Below are positions 10,452 to 23,400 of a DNA stretch of 64,000 nt, piece by piece. The notes beneath the pieces are model-generated. The model had not been told where the DNA came from, did no database searches, and saw only the letters and a list, made by a program, of their open reading frames with translations. This stretch comes from Tritrichomonas musculus (Eukaryota > Parabasalia > Tritrichomonadida > Tritrichomonadidae). Position numbers and translations under genes: made by a program. The DNA lies in assembly GCA_039105265.1 (NCBI GenBank), contig JAPFFF010000001.1, positions 10,912,001 to 10,976,000 on the forward strand, given 5' to 3'. Positions within the stretch are counted from its first letter, which is position 1, and each line of letters opens with the position of its first letter.

Positions 10452-10586
10452 TGATTAAGAGAAACGAGAGAGTTTTACAAGGTTTTTAATTTAAGAAATT
10501 GAACACAAGGCCAATATTTAAAATCAATTGCCCTATTATGGTCAAATTCCCAAAGGTGAAAATGAAGAATATGAATTATATATGAA
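10452..10586. promoter_or_regulatory. Shared divergent promoter region
   Basis: 135 bp separate the start codons of the golgin (minus) and HAD hydrolase (plus) genes, so both promoters must lie here. It contains TGGTCAAAT at 10539-10547, close to the AAGGTCAAA strings seen before other genes in this window. Confidence 0.5.
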
Positions 10587-11252
10587 ATGTCAAATCATAA
10601 CAAATTTGGCGTCCTTTTTGATAGTGATGGTGTTATTTTAAATACAGAACCGCAATATGACTTATTTTGGAACGAACAAGGAAAATTATTTCATCCTGAA
10701 TTACCCAATTTTGCTCGTTATTTAAAAGGATTTTCTTTAACAAAAACTCTTAATACATATTTCAATGATAATAATGAAAATCGCGAAATCGTCATTAAAA
10801 GACTCTATGACTTTGAAGATAAAATGAAATACGAATATCTCCCAGGCTCACATGAACTTTTGCAAAGTCTTAAATCAAAAAATATTCCAATTGCATTAGT
10901 AACTAGTTCTAATGATGATAAAATGAAGAAAATTATTAGATGCCACCCTGAATTTAATGACTTTTTTACATCCATTATCACTGAAGATAAGGTATCAAAA
11001 ACAAAGCCAGATCCAGAGTGTTATATAAATGGAGCTAAAGCTATTAGTGTTGATCCTACAAAATGCGTCGTGTTTGAAGATTCAGTAGCAGGGATTAGAG
11101 CAGGAAAAGAAGCTGGCTGTTTTGTTATTGGCTTAACAACTACTCAGCCAAAGGAAGCTGTAGAAAAATTAGCTGATATTGTTGTTGAGAATTTATCCAA
11201 AATTTCATATGAGTATATAACAAATTGCATTGTTCCAAACTTATATAAGTAA
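10587..11252 (+). CDS. HAD superfamily subfamily IA hydrolase (beta-PGM/sugar phosphatase-like)
   Basis: A complete 221-residue haloacid-dehalogenase-like phosphohydrolase. Motif I is LFDSDGVILNTEP with nucleophile D12 and acid/base D14. Motif II is VTSSND near residues 105-110. The motif III Lys is in SKTKPDPE (about 137-144), and motif IV is VFEDSVAGIRAG with the acidic pair E164/D165. The helical cap between motifs I and II places it in subfamily IA, near beta-phosphoglucomutase, 2-deoxyglucose-6-phosphatase and glycerol-phosphatase enzymes. The substrate cannot be read from sequence. It is likely a cytosolic, Mg-dependent small phosphatase or mutase. All catalytic residues are present. 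The stop overlaps TAAA, compatible with a trichomonad-type polyadenylation signal. Confidence 0.93.
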   Translation: MSNHNKFGVLFDSDGVILNTEPQYDLFWNEQGKLFHPELPNFARYLKGFSLTKTLNTYFNDNNENREIVIKRLYDFEDKMKYEYLPGSHELLQSLKSKNIPIALVTSSNDDKMKKIIRCHPEFNDFFTSIITEDKVSKTKPDPECYINGAKAISVDPTKCVVFEDSVAGIRAGKEAGCFVIGLTTTQPKEAVEKLADIVVENLSKISYEYITNCIVPNLYK

Positions 11253-11905
11253 ACTTTATTTTATGTGCTTTCTAAATGTTCTAATTATGTTTTTTTAATT
11301 TAGAAAAAAATAAATAATATTTACTCCATATTATATATATAATTTTGTTTTTCAGTTAAAATTACTCCAAATTGAAAAAGATTTGGATTATGATTTTAAA
11401 TCAATGAAACTGAAAACTTGTATTCTTTCACATTACAAAATCTTCATTTCATTAGTTTTTTTTTTTTTTGTTTGTGTTTTGTTTTAAAAGCTATTAATTT
11501 TTTTAAAAACTTATTTAGTATTATTTAGGATTGAAATTATGTGATATGTGAAATTTTTGGTTTTCCGAATTGAATAATTTTTTTTAAATACTTACGAAAA
11601 ATGTAAAATAATCAAATCATGCATAAAATTAAAGCCTCACAATTATATATGCTGCTATCTTAGTAATACAGTTATTCAGACAATAAAAGCTCTGTCTTAC
11701 AAAAAAGTTTGCTTTTAATATGATTCTCAAGAGAAAATAACAAGAGAAAAACAATTTTATAAGTATAGAAACATATATTTACATATAAAAATATTTAGCC
11801 GGTATAAATATACAATCTTAAAGATTACAAAAATAGATAAAACTAAAGATATAAAATAGTTACATTAAAAAAAGCATCTTTGTTGTATAACAATAAGGAA
11901 ATTAG
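11253..11905. other. Convergent intergenic region, nothing recognised
   Basis: About 650 bp between converging 3' ends of the HAD gene and the ubiquitin-like gene. AT-rich with a long T-run near 11458-11470. I see no gene, RNA or paired terminal repeat. Confidence 0.55.
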
Positions 11906-12562
11906 CTATGTTTCGTCTTGATTTTCTTCAAGCTTATCTTTATCCTTATCTTTTGTTTTCTGTTCTATGTAATTAAAGCAATTCCCATTTGATTGAATAA
12001 AATTTTTGAGTAGTCTTCTGTGGCATTTAATTGTTCCTTCAACTCTTTGGAAGAATCTATCTTTAATTTTAGCAGATTCTCTAGCAAAAAGAGGATCATA
12101 ATACGTCTTAAATGATAAATCGAAAGATTCTTCTTCATCAGCGGAATTTTGATTTATTTTTTTTTTAAAGATTTTTTTGAATTTCTCTTTTTCTGCATTA
12201 AAATCTTTTTTGATTTGTGAAAAAGGGAACGATGACGCTCTTAGATTATTAAACAAATGATTATTGGGCGTAGGTGCAGATGAAACAGAACCAACTGGTA
12301 AATTTGATCCATTCCCTTTGGGCGAAGCAGGTGTTGTATATATATGAGATCCATCAGTAATACCATAAAATGCAAAAGACAAGGCATTGAGAAGAACAGT
12401 ATTCTTATATAAAAATAATGTTGGTGAATTGAATGAAACTTTATTCATAATAGTTCTTATTGTATCTAACGAATTGACACGAAATGGTATAAGCTCCTCT
12501 TCTTTATGTATAAAAATCTGAATTTCAAAATTCTTCATTTGATCCATTTGATATTTTTTCAT
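11906..12562 (-). CDS. Protein with N-terminal ubiquitin-like fold
   Basis: 218 residues. Residues about 10-80 read as a ubiquitin-like beta-grasp: FEIQIFIHKEEELIPFRV, a helix (DTIRTIMNKV), then LFLYKNTVLL and DGSHIYT. A Ser/Pro-rich linker and a basic helical segment (KKIFKKKINQ) follow. The final about 75 residues are helical and charged, ending KDKDKDKLEENQDET. There is no C-terminal diglycine, so it is a built-in UBL domain protein rather than a conjugated modifier. The start at 12562 is supported by an initiator-like TCATT five nt upstream. Function unknown; comparable UBL-plus-helix proteins are frequent trichomonad hypotheticals. Confidence 0.75.
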   Translation of the reverse strand: MKKYQMDQMKNFEIQIFIHKEEELIPFRVNSLDTIRTIMNKVSFNSPTLFLYKNTVLLNALSFAFYGITDGSHIYTTPASPKGNGSNLPVGSVSSAPTPNNHLFNNLRASSFPFSQIKKDFNAEKEKFKKIFKKKINQNSADEEESFDLSFKTYYDPLFARESAKIKDRFFQRVEGTIKCHRRLLKNFIQSNGNCFNYIEQKTKDKDKDKLEENQDET

Positions 12563-12564
12563 TC

Positions 12565-12569
12565 AATGA
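12565..12569 (-). promoter_or_regulatory. Initiator-like element of the UBL protein gene
   Basis: On the minus strand ATCATTGAATG precedes the coding sequence: TCATT with A+1 at 12567 gives a 5-nt leader before the ATG. It fits the trichomonad TCA+1Y(T/A) initiator. Confidence 0.45.
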
Positions 12570-13150
12570 TTTGATTAAGCACGATCATGATTAAATCTTT
12601 TAATTGAAATCTATTATCATTTTCCTATCTCAAATTATTTTAGTTTTTAATAATATTATTATCAATATTTATATTATAAATATTATTTAAAATAATAAAT
12701 TATATTAAAATATTTCTTTAATTAAATGGTTTTTAAGAAACCCAAGCATTTTGATTCTTATTTTTTCGTTTTTATTTACTAAATTTTCAATGAAAATTGA
12801 AAAATGTGATAAACATTCAATTTTTGAAAAGTTCCAAAGTAATGATATTCAAATTTAGTTTTACAAATCTTTAGAGAAAATCATAAAATATAATTTAAGA
12901 ATAAAATAGTAATCTATTAAAAACATTGGTGTTTAATTCAATATAACAACAATTTTTTTGAATTATTTATTTACAAAGCATCTCAAATTTTGAATTTTAA
13001 ATAGCAGTTTTTTGATCGCATTATAGGTTTCTGAAAATATTTTTGTTTTCAGTAAAAAATATTTTACAGTATTAAAGGTTTTAAAACATTTTTCCTCAGT
13101 ATAAATATCGTGCATCATTTTCATTTATTTTGAAAAAATGCTCATAAACT

Positions 13151-13189
13151 CAAAATGTATAACAAGTATTATACTTGTTATATATTTTG
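13151..13189. repeat. Near-perfect 19-bp-stem palindrome
   Basis: Arms 13151-13169 and 13171-13189 pair around a single central T at 13170 (core TATAACAAGTA / TACTTGTTATA). One G-T mismatch occurs at 57/83. As DNA it is cruciform-capable; as RNA it would make a tight hairpin. It is isolated from any gene by about 590 bp on one side and 1.2 kb on the other. Confidence 0.7.
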
Positions 13190-13648
13190 GCAAAATGTTT
13201 TTTAAAATAATGGATAGATATTCTATGCTTTCAATTTTCTTTTCCGTTAAATAATTGGCTTATAATTGTTGTCTGATGAAAACTACGAAGAAAAATATTA
13301 TACTAAATTTTGTTTTTAATAAGCAAAATATTATTCTATATATCATAAAATGATTAATTTTAATATTTTATTCATAAATGTTTATGCAAATTATGGCAAA
13401 AAATTTATATATATTTTTTAAATAGAACCATCAAAATTGATTCAAATAAAAAATAATTGAAAGCAAAATTCAAAAGATATGAATTTAATTATCTTCATAT
13501 TTTATTTAGAATATACTTTATTTAATTAATTATATACATATTAATATGATAAATATTTATAAATTTTAATAAATTATCTAAGCTAAAGACATTTTTTAAA
13601 AAAATTTATTCAAAACTATTAAACTATTAAACTTTGAAAAATAATAAC

Positions 13649-14336
13649 GTGCTTTCAGTAGACCCTGAGTAAGGTCAATTTAGCATAAATTGGCCATGAT
13701 TTGATCGTTTTTTATAAAAAAGAAAACCAAATATGATCAGAAATATTTCGATCAGAATTTTTTTATTTTTCACTATTTTACAAATATCTCCAAATCAAAA
13801 AAGTAAAACAAATAATATTTAACAAAAATTATAATGTAAAATAATAAATTTTATATAATTTATCATCAAATATTAAATAAAATAATTAAATTGTATGAAA
13901 AATAATAATAATAAAATTTAGTGCTACGGGTCTATTGAAATGGTATGGGTCAATTGAAAGCACCTTAATCAATTTCAGACCTCTGGACATCAAACGACCG
14001 TTTAATTTTTTATTTTTCACTTTTTGATTGGAGAATTTTGATATTTTAATATAATAATTATATTATAATAATCATATTATAATAATCTACAAATGAATGT
14101 GGATAAGAAAATAGTAATATTATAAACAAATATGAAGAAAATAAAAAATATGCTTTTCTAAAACGATCAAAATTCACCTTTTTGTACGCGAGTAAGGTCA
14201 AAATAAATCAACATTTTATCAAAATCCAGCGCCAGAATCTTTATAATAATTTGATATTTTAATACATGCACGAATCTTGATCTATGTTTAGAATATCAGA
14301 CTTTTTTAACTGAGATTGCGTCATGCCCAGAGGTCT
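13649..14336. repeat. Cluster of degenerate inverted and direct repeats (MITE-like)
   Basis: GTGCTTTCAGTAGACCC at 13649-13665 is repeated in inverse at 13947-13963 (15 of 17 match). AGACCTCTGGACAT at 13977-13990 is repeated in inverse at 14323-14336 (13 of 14 match). GAGTAAGGTCAA occurs directly at 13667 and 14190. GGGTCTATTGAAA at 13928 is followed by GGGTCAATTGAAA at 13947. The strings are GC-richer than the surroundings. This looks like two or more decayed, overlapping short inverted-repeat elements; no clear target duplication is visible. Confidence 0.5.
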
Positions 14337-14418
14337 TCAATTTCATTTCATTTTATTTTAAAAAAATGTAAACTAAACAAAAAATTGAATAACGGACTAC
14401 TATAACATTTTTATTAAT

Positions 14419-17400
14419 TTACATAAAAACACAGGGAATCTGGCAGACGATGCAAGCGTTGTTAGCGATGAGGTACTTATCGTTCACGTTTGCCTTGACT
14501 GACAAGTAAGTAATGAAGTTGTTTGTGTAACCGTCAGTTCTACACAAATCGCACTGGTTAGCGAACTGGCGAGAAGGCAGCGAGAGGAACATCGGGCACA
14601 TGAAAATTCTATAGTTTTTCTGCGACTTTTTGACAACGTTAATATAAAGCGTTGGCACTTTTATGAAAGGCGAATTTTCATTCACAGCAGCTGAAATCTG
14701 GAACTCATCGGAACGCGCCGTATTATTAGAATTAAAGATTGTTGAAGGCTCAACTTTCGCTCCGTAACTTTTTAAGTTTTTCATGACCAACGAAAAAAAG
14801 TCGGAAGGACTCGTTTTGAGCTCCAATTCAACGTTGTCCATTGTCTCGTTCATTCTCCTGCAAAAGTCGCTGAGATGAGCGTAAAGGAGTCCTTTCATAT
14901 CCTTGAAGAAACGGGCGTCAATTTCTTGAGATGGCAATTTTTCGAGGAACTTTTTCTTTTCTTTAACAAATTGAATGAACTCATTCAAATTGTCACTTTC
15001 AATGTAACCGATTCCTTCTTTCCATTCTTTTTTCAATTTATTGATTTTATCTTTCGATTTCATCATTAATAAAACAATTTTATTAAATTCTTTGATCTCA
15101 TTTAAAAAGACAAGATTAACGGCTGCATTTTTCTCATTTTTTGAACGTTGAACTTTTTCTAAGGAAACACAAAAGTTCTCAATTTTTATTTCATTGATAA
15201 TTTCTTTTGTGGCTTCGATTTCTTGGATTTCAATGAATGGCTTAATAAAGATTCTCCCGAGGTTCCAATTTTCTATAACAGAAGCAGTTTTCCGATCCAT
15301 CAAAAGAATATCAGTTGATGATATAAACGGATACTTTTCGAAGAAATGAATATAATTGCCTATCGGTGCCTCAGGAGGAACGACCCATAACTCGTCTTCC
15401 TTAGAATTTGAATCAACGAAGCTAACTTTTTCAATTGAGTTGAAAATTTGATAAATATGAAGACGAAGTTTACGACGATCAAAAGTGTCAATGCAATGAC
15501 CACCGAACAGGACGTCATTCAAATAATCACGAACATTTCGAAAGTACAACTCATGGTCCTCAGAATCGAGAAGAAATCTGAACTTGTCAACGATTTCCTT
15601 CATTAAAATTTCAGGCAGGAAGTTGAAGTCGGTGAAGCCCGCAGGCGAAAGAAGGAAGCTTCTGAAATTCAGCAGAGAGAAGAGGATTGAAGTTATGTAA
15701 GTCATCTTCTTGATTAGCGAAGGATCGGTCGAGCTACGAATGCTTGTTTGATAATGTTGAAATATTTGCATCATTTGGAGCCTGATTGAAGGAAAGTTGC
15801 TGTAATTGAAGATCCGCGCTTTGCTGATCAGATTTGTTGGCAAATATTCAAGCGTGTGACAAACGACAATCAACTTCGTTGACAACGTTGAACGTGTCAC
15901 AAAATCAGATATGAAGCCTGATGCTTTTATTGACGCCTTCGAATATATCAAACAAATCCAGAATCCGTGATTTATAACCGCCGATATTTCATCGGCATTT
16001 TTCATTTCTTCAGTCAAATTGAACATGATGAATGAATCGTTCCTGTTTCGCATCGTCATGAATTGCTTCAACAATGGAATTGGATCTGAATTCTCTTCAC
16101 ATTGAATGATTATCGTGTTCGATGTTGAAAACGTTTCAATTGGAAAAATTGGATATTGACAGTCCTCATAAAAAGTTGTTATCGTCTTCATTAAGAAGCT
16201 ATAAATATCAAGAATATTTGAATCGTTTTTAATCGATTCAAATATATCTTTTTTAATTCGCTTCCATTCATCAACATCAGCTTTGGTGTTGTACTTGTTC
16301 GCTATGCTGCTGACTATTTCTTTGTAGTCTTCGCGATCTTTGATTGTTGTCAGAAAAAGTAGACAAAATGAATCAACAACAGGAACAGTGATCATCAACT
16401 TCTTTGTTAAATTATTTATTAGATTTAACTTTTCTTGATTCTCTCTTTCTTTCTCCTTCTCTTTGTCTCTCTCTTTCTGCGCTGCTGTTTGCATATGGAG
16501 GTGGCCAATGCCACTGTTATTGGTGCTCGTGAAGCACGAGTCGATCAATTCAATGAACATTTTGTATGTGAATATTTTCGATGTTTTTAAATTCCTTGAA
16601 AACGATTCGAATAAGAGTTCTGTTGTGCGAATTATCGATTGATAATCATTGATGTTTTCTTTGATTTCTTGAGAATAAGAGTCAATCATTTCGCTTGTTA
16701 ATTCATGCTTATTCCTTTGATATTCTTCTTTTAGTTTGTTGATTGTGTCAATCTCGCTGAAGAACTGATCATTATTCAACAAAGAAGAGAATAAAGAAAT
16801 GATTTCTTTTTCTTTATTTTCAATTGAAAAAGTTCTTTCAAATTCTGACTTTTCAATCATTTCAATCTTCTCTATAATGTGAGGTGAAAAACGGTTAATT
16901 AACGTTTTTGAGATCATTTCTTTAGCAGCAATCAAAGAGAAGTCAAACGAGTCAACAAAGCAAACTCGATTTAAAAGGTCATTTTTAATTTTTTCTTTTC
17001 TTTCACGTGTGAACAAAATCACTCTGAATTTTTTGTTAACGGTCACACCTTGCTTGTTGATGATTACTTTCTCTGCGGCGCTCATGATTAATCTAATGAT
17101 TGTCTCGAGGTCATCGTTGAGTTCGATGACATCGGTGATGCCAACGGTTTGTCCGGCAGGAAGGGAGACCATGATTGAGTTCATGAAATTGGCATGATAA
17201 ATTGAGATCATTTGAATGTTCTCAATTTTTGATTGAATGTAATTCATGACTATTCCATCGGTGTCACTCACGAGGACAGGTCTCAAAGAGGACAAGATAT
17301 GGCGACCCTCGAATTCGACTTTAGTAGAATTCAAGTCGTTTTTGGTATTTTGGCTGTAATTGTGACGGTTTCTGGCGGTTATTTCGGCCAATTTCAGAGC

Positions 17401-20400
17401 AATGAAGAAGAAGGGATCTTTTTCAATGTTCTTCAGTTCGTTGAAGACGAACTCGAGTGTTTCAAACCTCTTCGAGATGTCAAACGGGCCGCAATAAACA
17501 AGATAGAACGATAACGATAACATTTCAGAGACTTGTTGTTGGTTATCGTTCACTTTTTGGCACTTTTCTTCAATTCCTTCAATTGAATCTAGAATTGATT
17601 CAATTTGACTCTTCTTCGTTTCAAGTTCATCTCGCTGCTTGACCAGCTCATCGAGCTCTTTCTCCTTATTTTGGATGATCTTTCTTTCTTCTTCAAGCTC
17701 CTTCTGAAGGGCGTCGATTTCCTTCTTCTTCTCCGAGTTCTTCTCGCCGAGCAAGTCGAGCTGCTTCAGGTTTGTGCGGATCTCTTGCTTGGCGTGGTTG
17801 ATCTTCATTTGGGTGTTCGCGTAGATGTTGACGGACTGGATCCAGAGATAGATGGTCACTGCTGGCGGCGCTATTGAGACGAAGTCTTTCGTTTCAAACT
17901 TCTCGCGCTCGAAGATTGGATTCGTGCTCTCGAGGACAAAATCGGGGACGTTTAGATGATCGATTTCATTCTTGATTCGATCGAGAAACGAGTTCGAAAG
18001 AAGGAACGATTTCCCGGTCGTTTCGTATTTGAACTCAATTTGAAGATAAAGACACAGAATGTGCAAAAGCGAAACTAAACGACTCGGCGGAGAATCAGCT
18101 AAAACTTTAAGACACTCAATGTCTTCGTTCCTCAGTGCGGCAAATTCTTTGCGAGTCTTGTCAACTTTCGTCAGTTCGTCGGCAAGTTCCTCATTCAATT
18201 CATTTATGGTCTCGTGAAGTTCACTATTTCTATCGGTAAAGACGGACTCTTCTTCGGCAAAGCATTTGAGAGTATCTTCGATCATTGTCTTCTTTTCGCC
18301 ATATTTGACCTTGAGTTCATCGGCATTTGTATCAGAATTTGCTATTTTGGGCTCCAGATCGTTGAGACCGGCTGAAATGTCTTTAGAAAGGTCCCTGATC
18401 TTTTGTAGAAACAATAATGAATTCTTTTTATCTTCAGAAAGTTTGCTCTCACTGGCTTTTTCAGAAGAAAAGTAAAATTGAAAAGTTTGAATGAAGTCAT
18501 AGAATTGATTCTGACAAAATCCAAATTTCGTATGTAACTTCGCAAAAAGTGACGGAATATGGTCGGGAATGGCCGAGTTCTCTTTGAATTCATCAATGGC
18601 ACACATCTCAAATTGCTTCTCATCGAGATCTGAGTGAAGTGTCAAAATATGGGGATATTTGTGAACTTTGAAATCAGGTGAAATTGCAATAACTACATGG
18701 AAATTATCTTGGAGATAATGACAGATTGACCTATGGCCCATAATTCTTGACTGCGGATGCAATTCATTCATATTTAAATTTTCTTTGTATAATTGGTCGG
18801 ATTCTTCAGAAGACATGAAATCGAGAAATTCGTGATTTTTAGAGAAAAGAAGGATTCTTTTCACTATTTTATGAGTTTTTATATTATCACGAATGAAAAC
18901 TATACATTGATGCTTATTCTTGATGCATTTTAATATCGCGTCAGTAAAATCAGATTTGAAATTATTTTCATTTAAGCTATAAAAATCAAAATTACGAAGG
19001 AAAGCTGTAAATCTCGTTAACGAATACCTTCCGCTCCCATCGGAACCTTGTAAAAAGCACGAACCTCCAGGGGTACAAATTAATCTTTGCAAGCAGGCCC
19101 ATTTATAAATTACAGGACGATAGAACCTAACGGAGAGGGGAGACTTTGCCACCTCTTGAAAATTCTTAAAAACAAACTCGAGCGACTCTTTCAACTTCTT
19201 TAAATCGCGATTTTCACTTTTTATTTCAATTTTTGACTCGCTATCGTACAAAATTTCAGGGAAAAACAACGAATCGCAATCCAAATCATCGAAAGGATGA
19301 TTCATGAACAAATTAAGGTCAAATTTGATACAGTTATCGATTTCTTCTTCGCCTTCAATTTTTGGCAAAATATCGAGTAAGTGAAGGAAGTCGAACTTCC
19401 CTTTGTTATCGTCTTTTATTTCATTTTTCACGCAGTCAAAAGCTTTCTCAATCGGCGACCCAGAAACTCCCAGAAAGGCAGCCTTACTGTGAAAGATATG
19501 GTGAATTGTCTCAGGTGAAATTTGAGGGAGGTTGATCGGCATGAAATGAGAGACAAACCGTTTTGGAAACTTTTGAATGGAATGACTAGAAGTGACCAAA
19601 ACTGAAAACGATGAAACTTCCGCGTAATTCAAAAATTTTGGATCGGTTTCTATCGTCTGTGGCAGTTTTTTCTTCTCAATTAACATTCTGATGACCTCAA
19701 TTGCTCTCAAATTTTGTGGGGAGACGTCCTCGAAAATGAGAACGTATCGTTGGTCACGATTCATCATAACATACTTCTTAACGGTCGCCAATGTATGAGT
19801 TCCCAAGAATTGGAGGATTGAGTCGTTTGAAGTTGACTCTGAAACGTTGATGTAAATCGGCTGGAACGATGGATTATCATTGAATAGAAGGTGAAGAAAA
19901 GAAGTCTTTCCAGTCATCCTTGATCCTTGCAGAAAGATGTGGCTCTGTGAATCAAGCAGTATTGATGACTTGAATAACGGAGGAAGCAAATTTGCCGAAT
20001 AAACATAAATCCTTTTATGATAAGAATCACTGGAAGTTGTAGTGATTGGCTTGTCATTCAGTTTGTTGATGTTCGTGATTGGAACCAATTCATTGTCGTA
20101 AAGAATAGTGTCATTCAAGGTTGGTTTCGGATAATTCTCGATGAATTGCTTAGGAACATCAAAGCCAGACCATTCACTAGGAACTTTCGCGTTAAACAGC
20201 TCTATTAATTTCAAATTCAATTCATTTTCACTTTCTTTTTCGTTGAGAATTGTTGAAAAAGTTGCATAAAATGACAATGCTAAAACTTTTCTAACCGCTA
20301 CTGGATCGACGGTTATTCGTTGTGCTTGCATGTAGGAGAAGGCATATACTAATGATTGGCATGGAAGGACATCCATTATATAGACAAGGTCAATTTGTTT

Positions 20401-23400
20401 GTCCTTATTTATTTCATCGACAATTTGAATGACTTTTGGAAGTTTTTCAATGAATTCTGAATGTATTAAATCAATTGAATACGACGGTTTGACAAGTTCT
20501 TTGGCACGATTGAAGATGATTTCAGGTATCGGCGACAATGCGCAATCAGCTGAAATCGACGTTGCTTGCAGGTTCTTCATTGTCAAGATTCCAGCAATTG
20601 AAAGAAGAGACGGTGAAAAATCACTGAAATTTTCGGTTTCAACGAAGATGTGAAACTTTGGAGAAAAAGTGAACGAATCAAAAGTTTCGAAACTAAAACG
20701 TGTCTCTTGTGCCATTTCAGTTATGTGCCTAGTGAAGGAAGGAGTTATTGGCCCGTTGAACTTCAATATGCAATGATGAGTCTTTTCAAATTGCATCAAC
20801 TCGTACATGTACGAATACAAATTTCCATGATTTTCAAAACGGTTATACATGACGGTTTCCGGTTGAGATTCGTGATAAACGTTGGTGATTCTGATAGGTC
20901 TAATTTCGGGGAATCTATTAATAATATCAGCATTTTGTGATAACTTCATGAAACATTTTTGTATGCATTTAATAACCGTCGATTTTCCACTGTTCGGAGG
21001 ACCGGCAATGAAAATAACGGATCTAGTTAACAGCAAATTATATAGAGAGATAACTTGCTCTGTGATGTAATCACCAGGACAACGACTTCTATCAACAATC
21101 TCTCTCATCGATTCCCTAATCAGTCCTTCGGCCTCTTCTACATTGAGGCAATTTGGCCTTGTCAACAAATTGACAAAATTTTCATACGAATCAAACAAAC
21201 GAAAACCGGAATAAATTATTTGAAGCAAAATTTTCATCTGTGAAGGATGAACGAGATAGCGAAATTGCTGATAAAGCGCACGTGCTATTGCGTATTGTTC
21301 AGCAGTTTCATAATCCTCGTAATAATTCAAAAATTGGATTTTATTTGAATGAATTACATCTTCAAGCAAATTGTGAGCATTTTCAATGACTTGAAGAATG
21401 ATGATCAAAGCTGATTTCGTCAATAATGAATCAAAAGTATGAATGATAGTATTGACAACTGAATAGATTTTAAAAGCTGATGATTTCAATGATTTAAATC
21501 CTAGTACGTTTAATTTGGTCATTGAAATCACTCTCAAATCAGGAGCTGAAAAAGCGACAGGTTTGAAAAAGGACTTAATTTGAGGGAATATTTGGTTGTC
21601 AGATTTATAAAAAGAAGGAGTTCCTAAGAAGAAGAATTTACTTGTTTTAGGAAAAGTAAACGTTGGTGTTCTCATGTCTCCAACTCCTCTCAACGTGTTG
21701 TACAAATAAGCAGCAGTTTCTTGATTTTGTTTTTCAATTCCTTCAAAACAAATCCAAGAGCCACAATTTTTCGTTGCAACGAAAAGACGATTAAATAACA
21801 ACTCATCTTCAATGAATGACGGTGCCAAATACAAAAAACGTCCATAAACAGAAGCAATCATATTCAAAAGATGTTTCTTACCTCTACAACCGAATAAGAA
21901 AGGAATTCTATCGTCATTCATATGTGTCAAAATATTTAGCATTGCTTTCTCATAAGTAGGTGTCATAATCAACTGCCTACAACTGCCGAAATACTCATAA
22001 CCGCTTTCAGTAACGGTTTCGCCGAAATGAATTCTAAATTGATTTGCTTTCAAATCATACGAAACACGAAGATGATTCATCCAATTCATTCTTTGCGAAT
22101 AATTTGGATATTGCTCAGATATGCTGGCTATTTTCGACACTTGATAATTGATAAGTGTTGCGATGTTGGATATCTTCATTAATTCATTTCTATCGTTAGG
22201 ATTTGCCAATGCCAATTTCAAATTTTTAAATTTGTCAATTAATTGGCTCTCATAAGTTGAAAAAGAACGTGAATTACTCTCGAAATTAGTGAAGCATTCT
22301 TCAATATCTCGAGTGAATGAGATGTACAATGTTAAGACAGCAATGTGCGTTGGAACTGTAATGAGCCAATCAGGCAAGTTTGATGATGAAAAGCGCGCAA
22401 GTGATGAAGACAAAGTATCTTTGAATGTTGAAATCATTGTATCTTTAATATTACAAAGCCAATCTTCCATCATTCCATCGCAAACGACGGGCTCGTTAAA
22501 GACAAAAGTGTCGCCATCATTACCGACAAAACCGGAAACTCTTATCTTTGAAAAAGTTTTGACTTTTGAATGAGAAGATGCTAATATATCACTTTTGTCA
22601 AAACTTTGAAAATCAGCTCCTTTTATGTGCATGAATAACTTAGAGAAATGCTGCGACATTACCGAAAAATCAGTGGTTGATATCATTGTAATTAATTCCA
22701 TATTTGACACAAAATAAAGTCGTGGAAAAGACTGTCTTTTTATGTCTAAATACTTGTCCAGTGATGTCATTATTGAATTCAATGTGTTGATGTTTTCATT
22801 GATCAAATTAAGAAGCTGCGGAAAAGAGCAAACTTGAAATAACTTGCGATTAGACATCGTATGTTTTATGAGTTGTGACCATCTTTTTTTAATCATTTGA
22901 AACTTGGTTGATTCTTTAATCAAATTGGCTTTTGAGTCGTCTTGGTGAAAAACAGGTGAAATTAAGAACCAATTCAATTGAAATTGCTGCCAAGCTTCGA
23001 GAATTTGGGCAGCATCTTGTATCTTTAAACTCAACTGATGAATATCATCACTAATGCACTTAACAAATGGAATTTGAAGCATGCTTTGCAGATGAGTTTG
23101 TGTTTGATTGATTTCTGAGTATAATTGGTCGAGTGTTCCAAGTCGAATTGTGCTTGCCATTGTTGTTGTATCGTCGTGTGATTCAACCAACGGAATCTCG
23201 ACGTTGTTCCAATGTAACGAAATAGCTTGGAATTCAGCTTCTAATTGAGATTCGCCTTGAGAAGTAGTTGTAACATCTTGAATTTTTTCTTTTTCTTTCA
23301 AAATTCCGTACTTCATTAATTCTGCGATTTTTATTTGTGAGTAATAAGCATTCTGTTTTCCGCAGATCTGGAATAATTTATTCCAATGATGAGGTTGCAT

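Larger units (their letters stand above)
12563..14418. other. 1.86-kb gene-free region with repeats
   Basis: No coding frame. It holds a near-perfect hairpin (13151-13189) and a cluster of inverted and direct repeats (13649-14336), both listed separately. The rest is AT-rich DNA between the UBL gene's 5' end and the dynein gene's 3' end. Confidence 0.6.
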
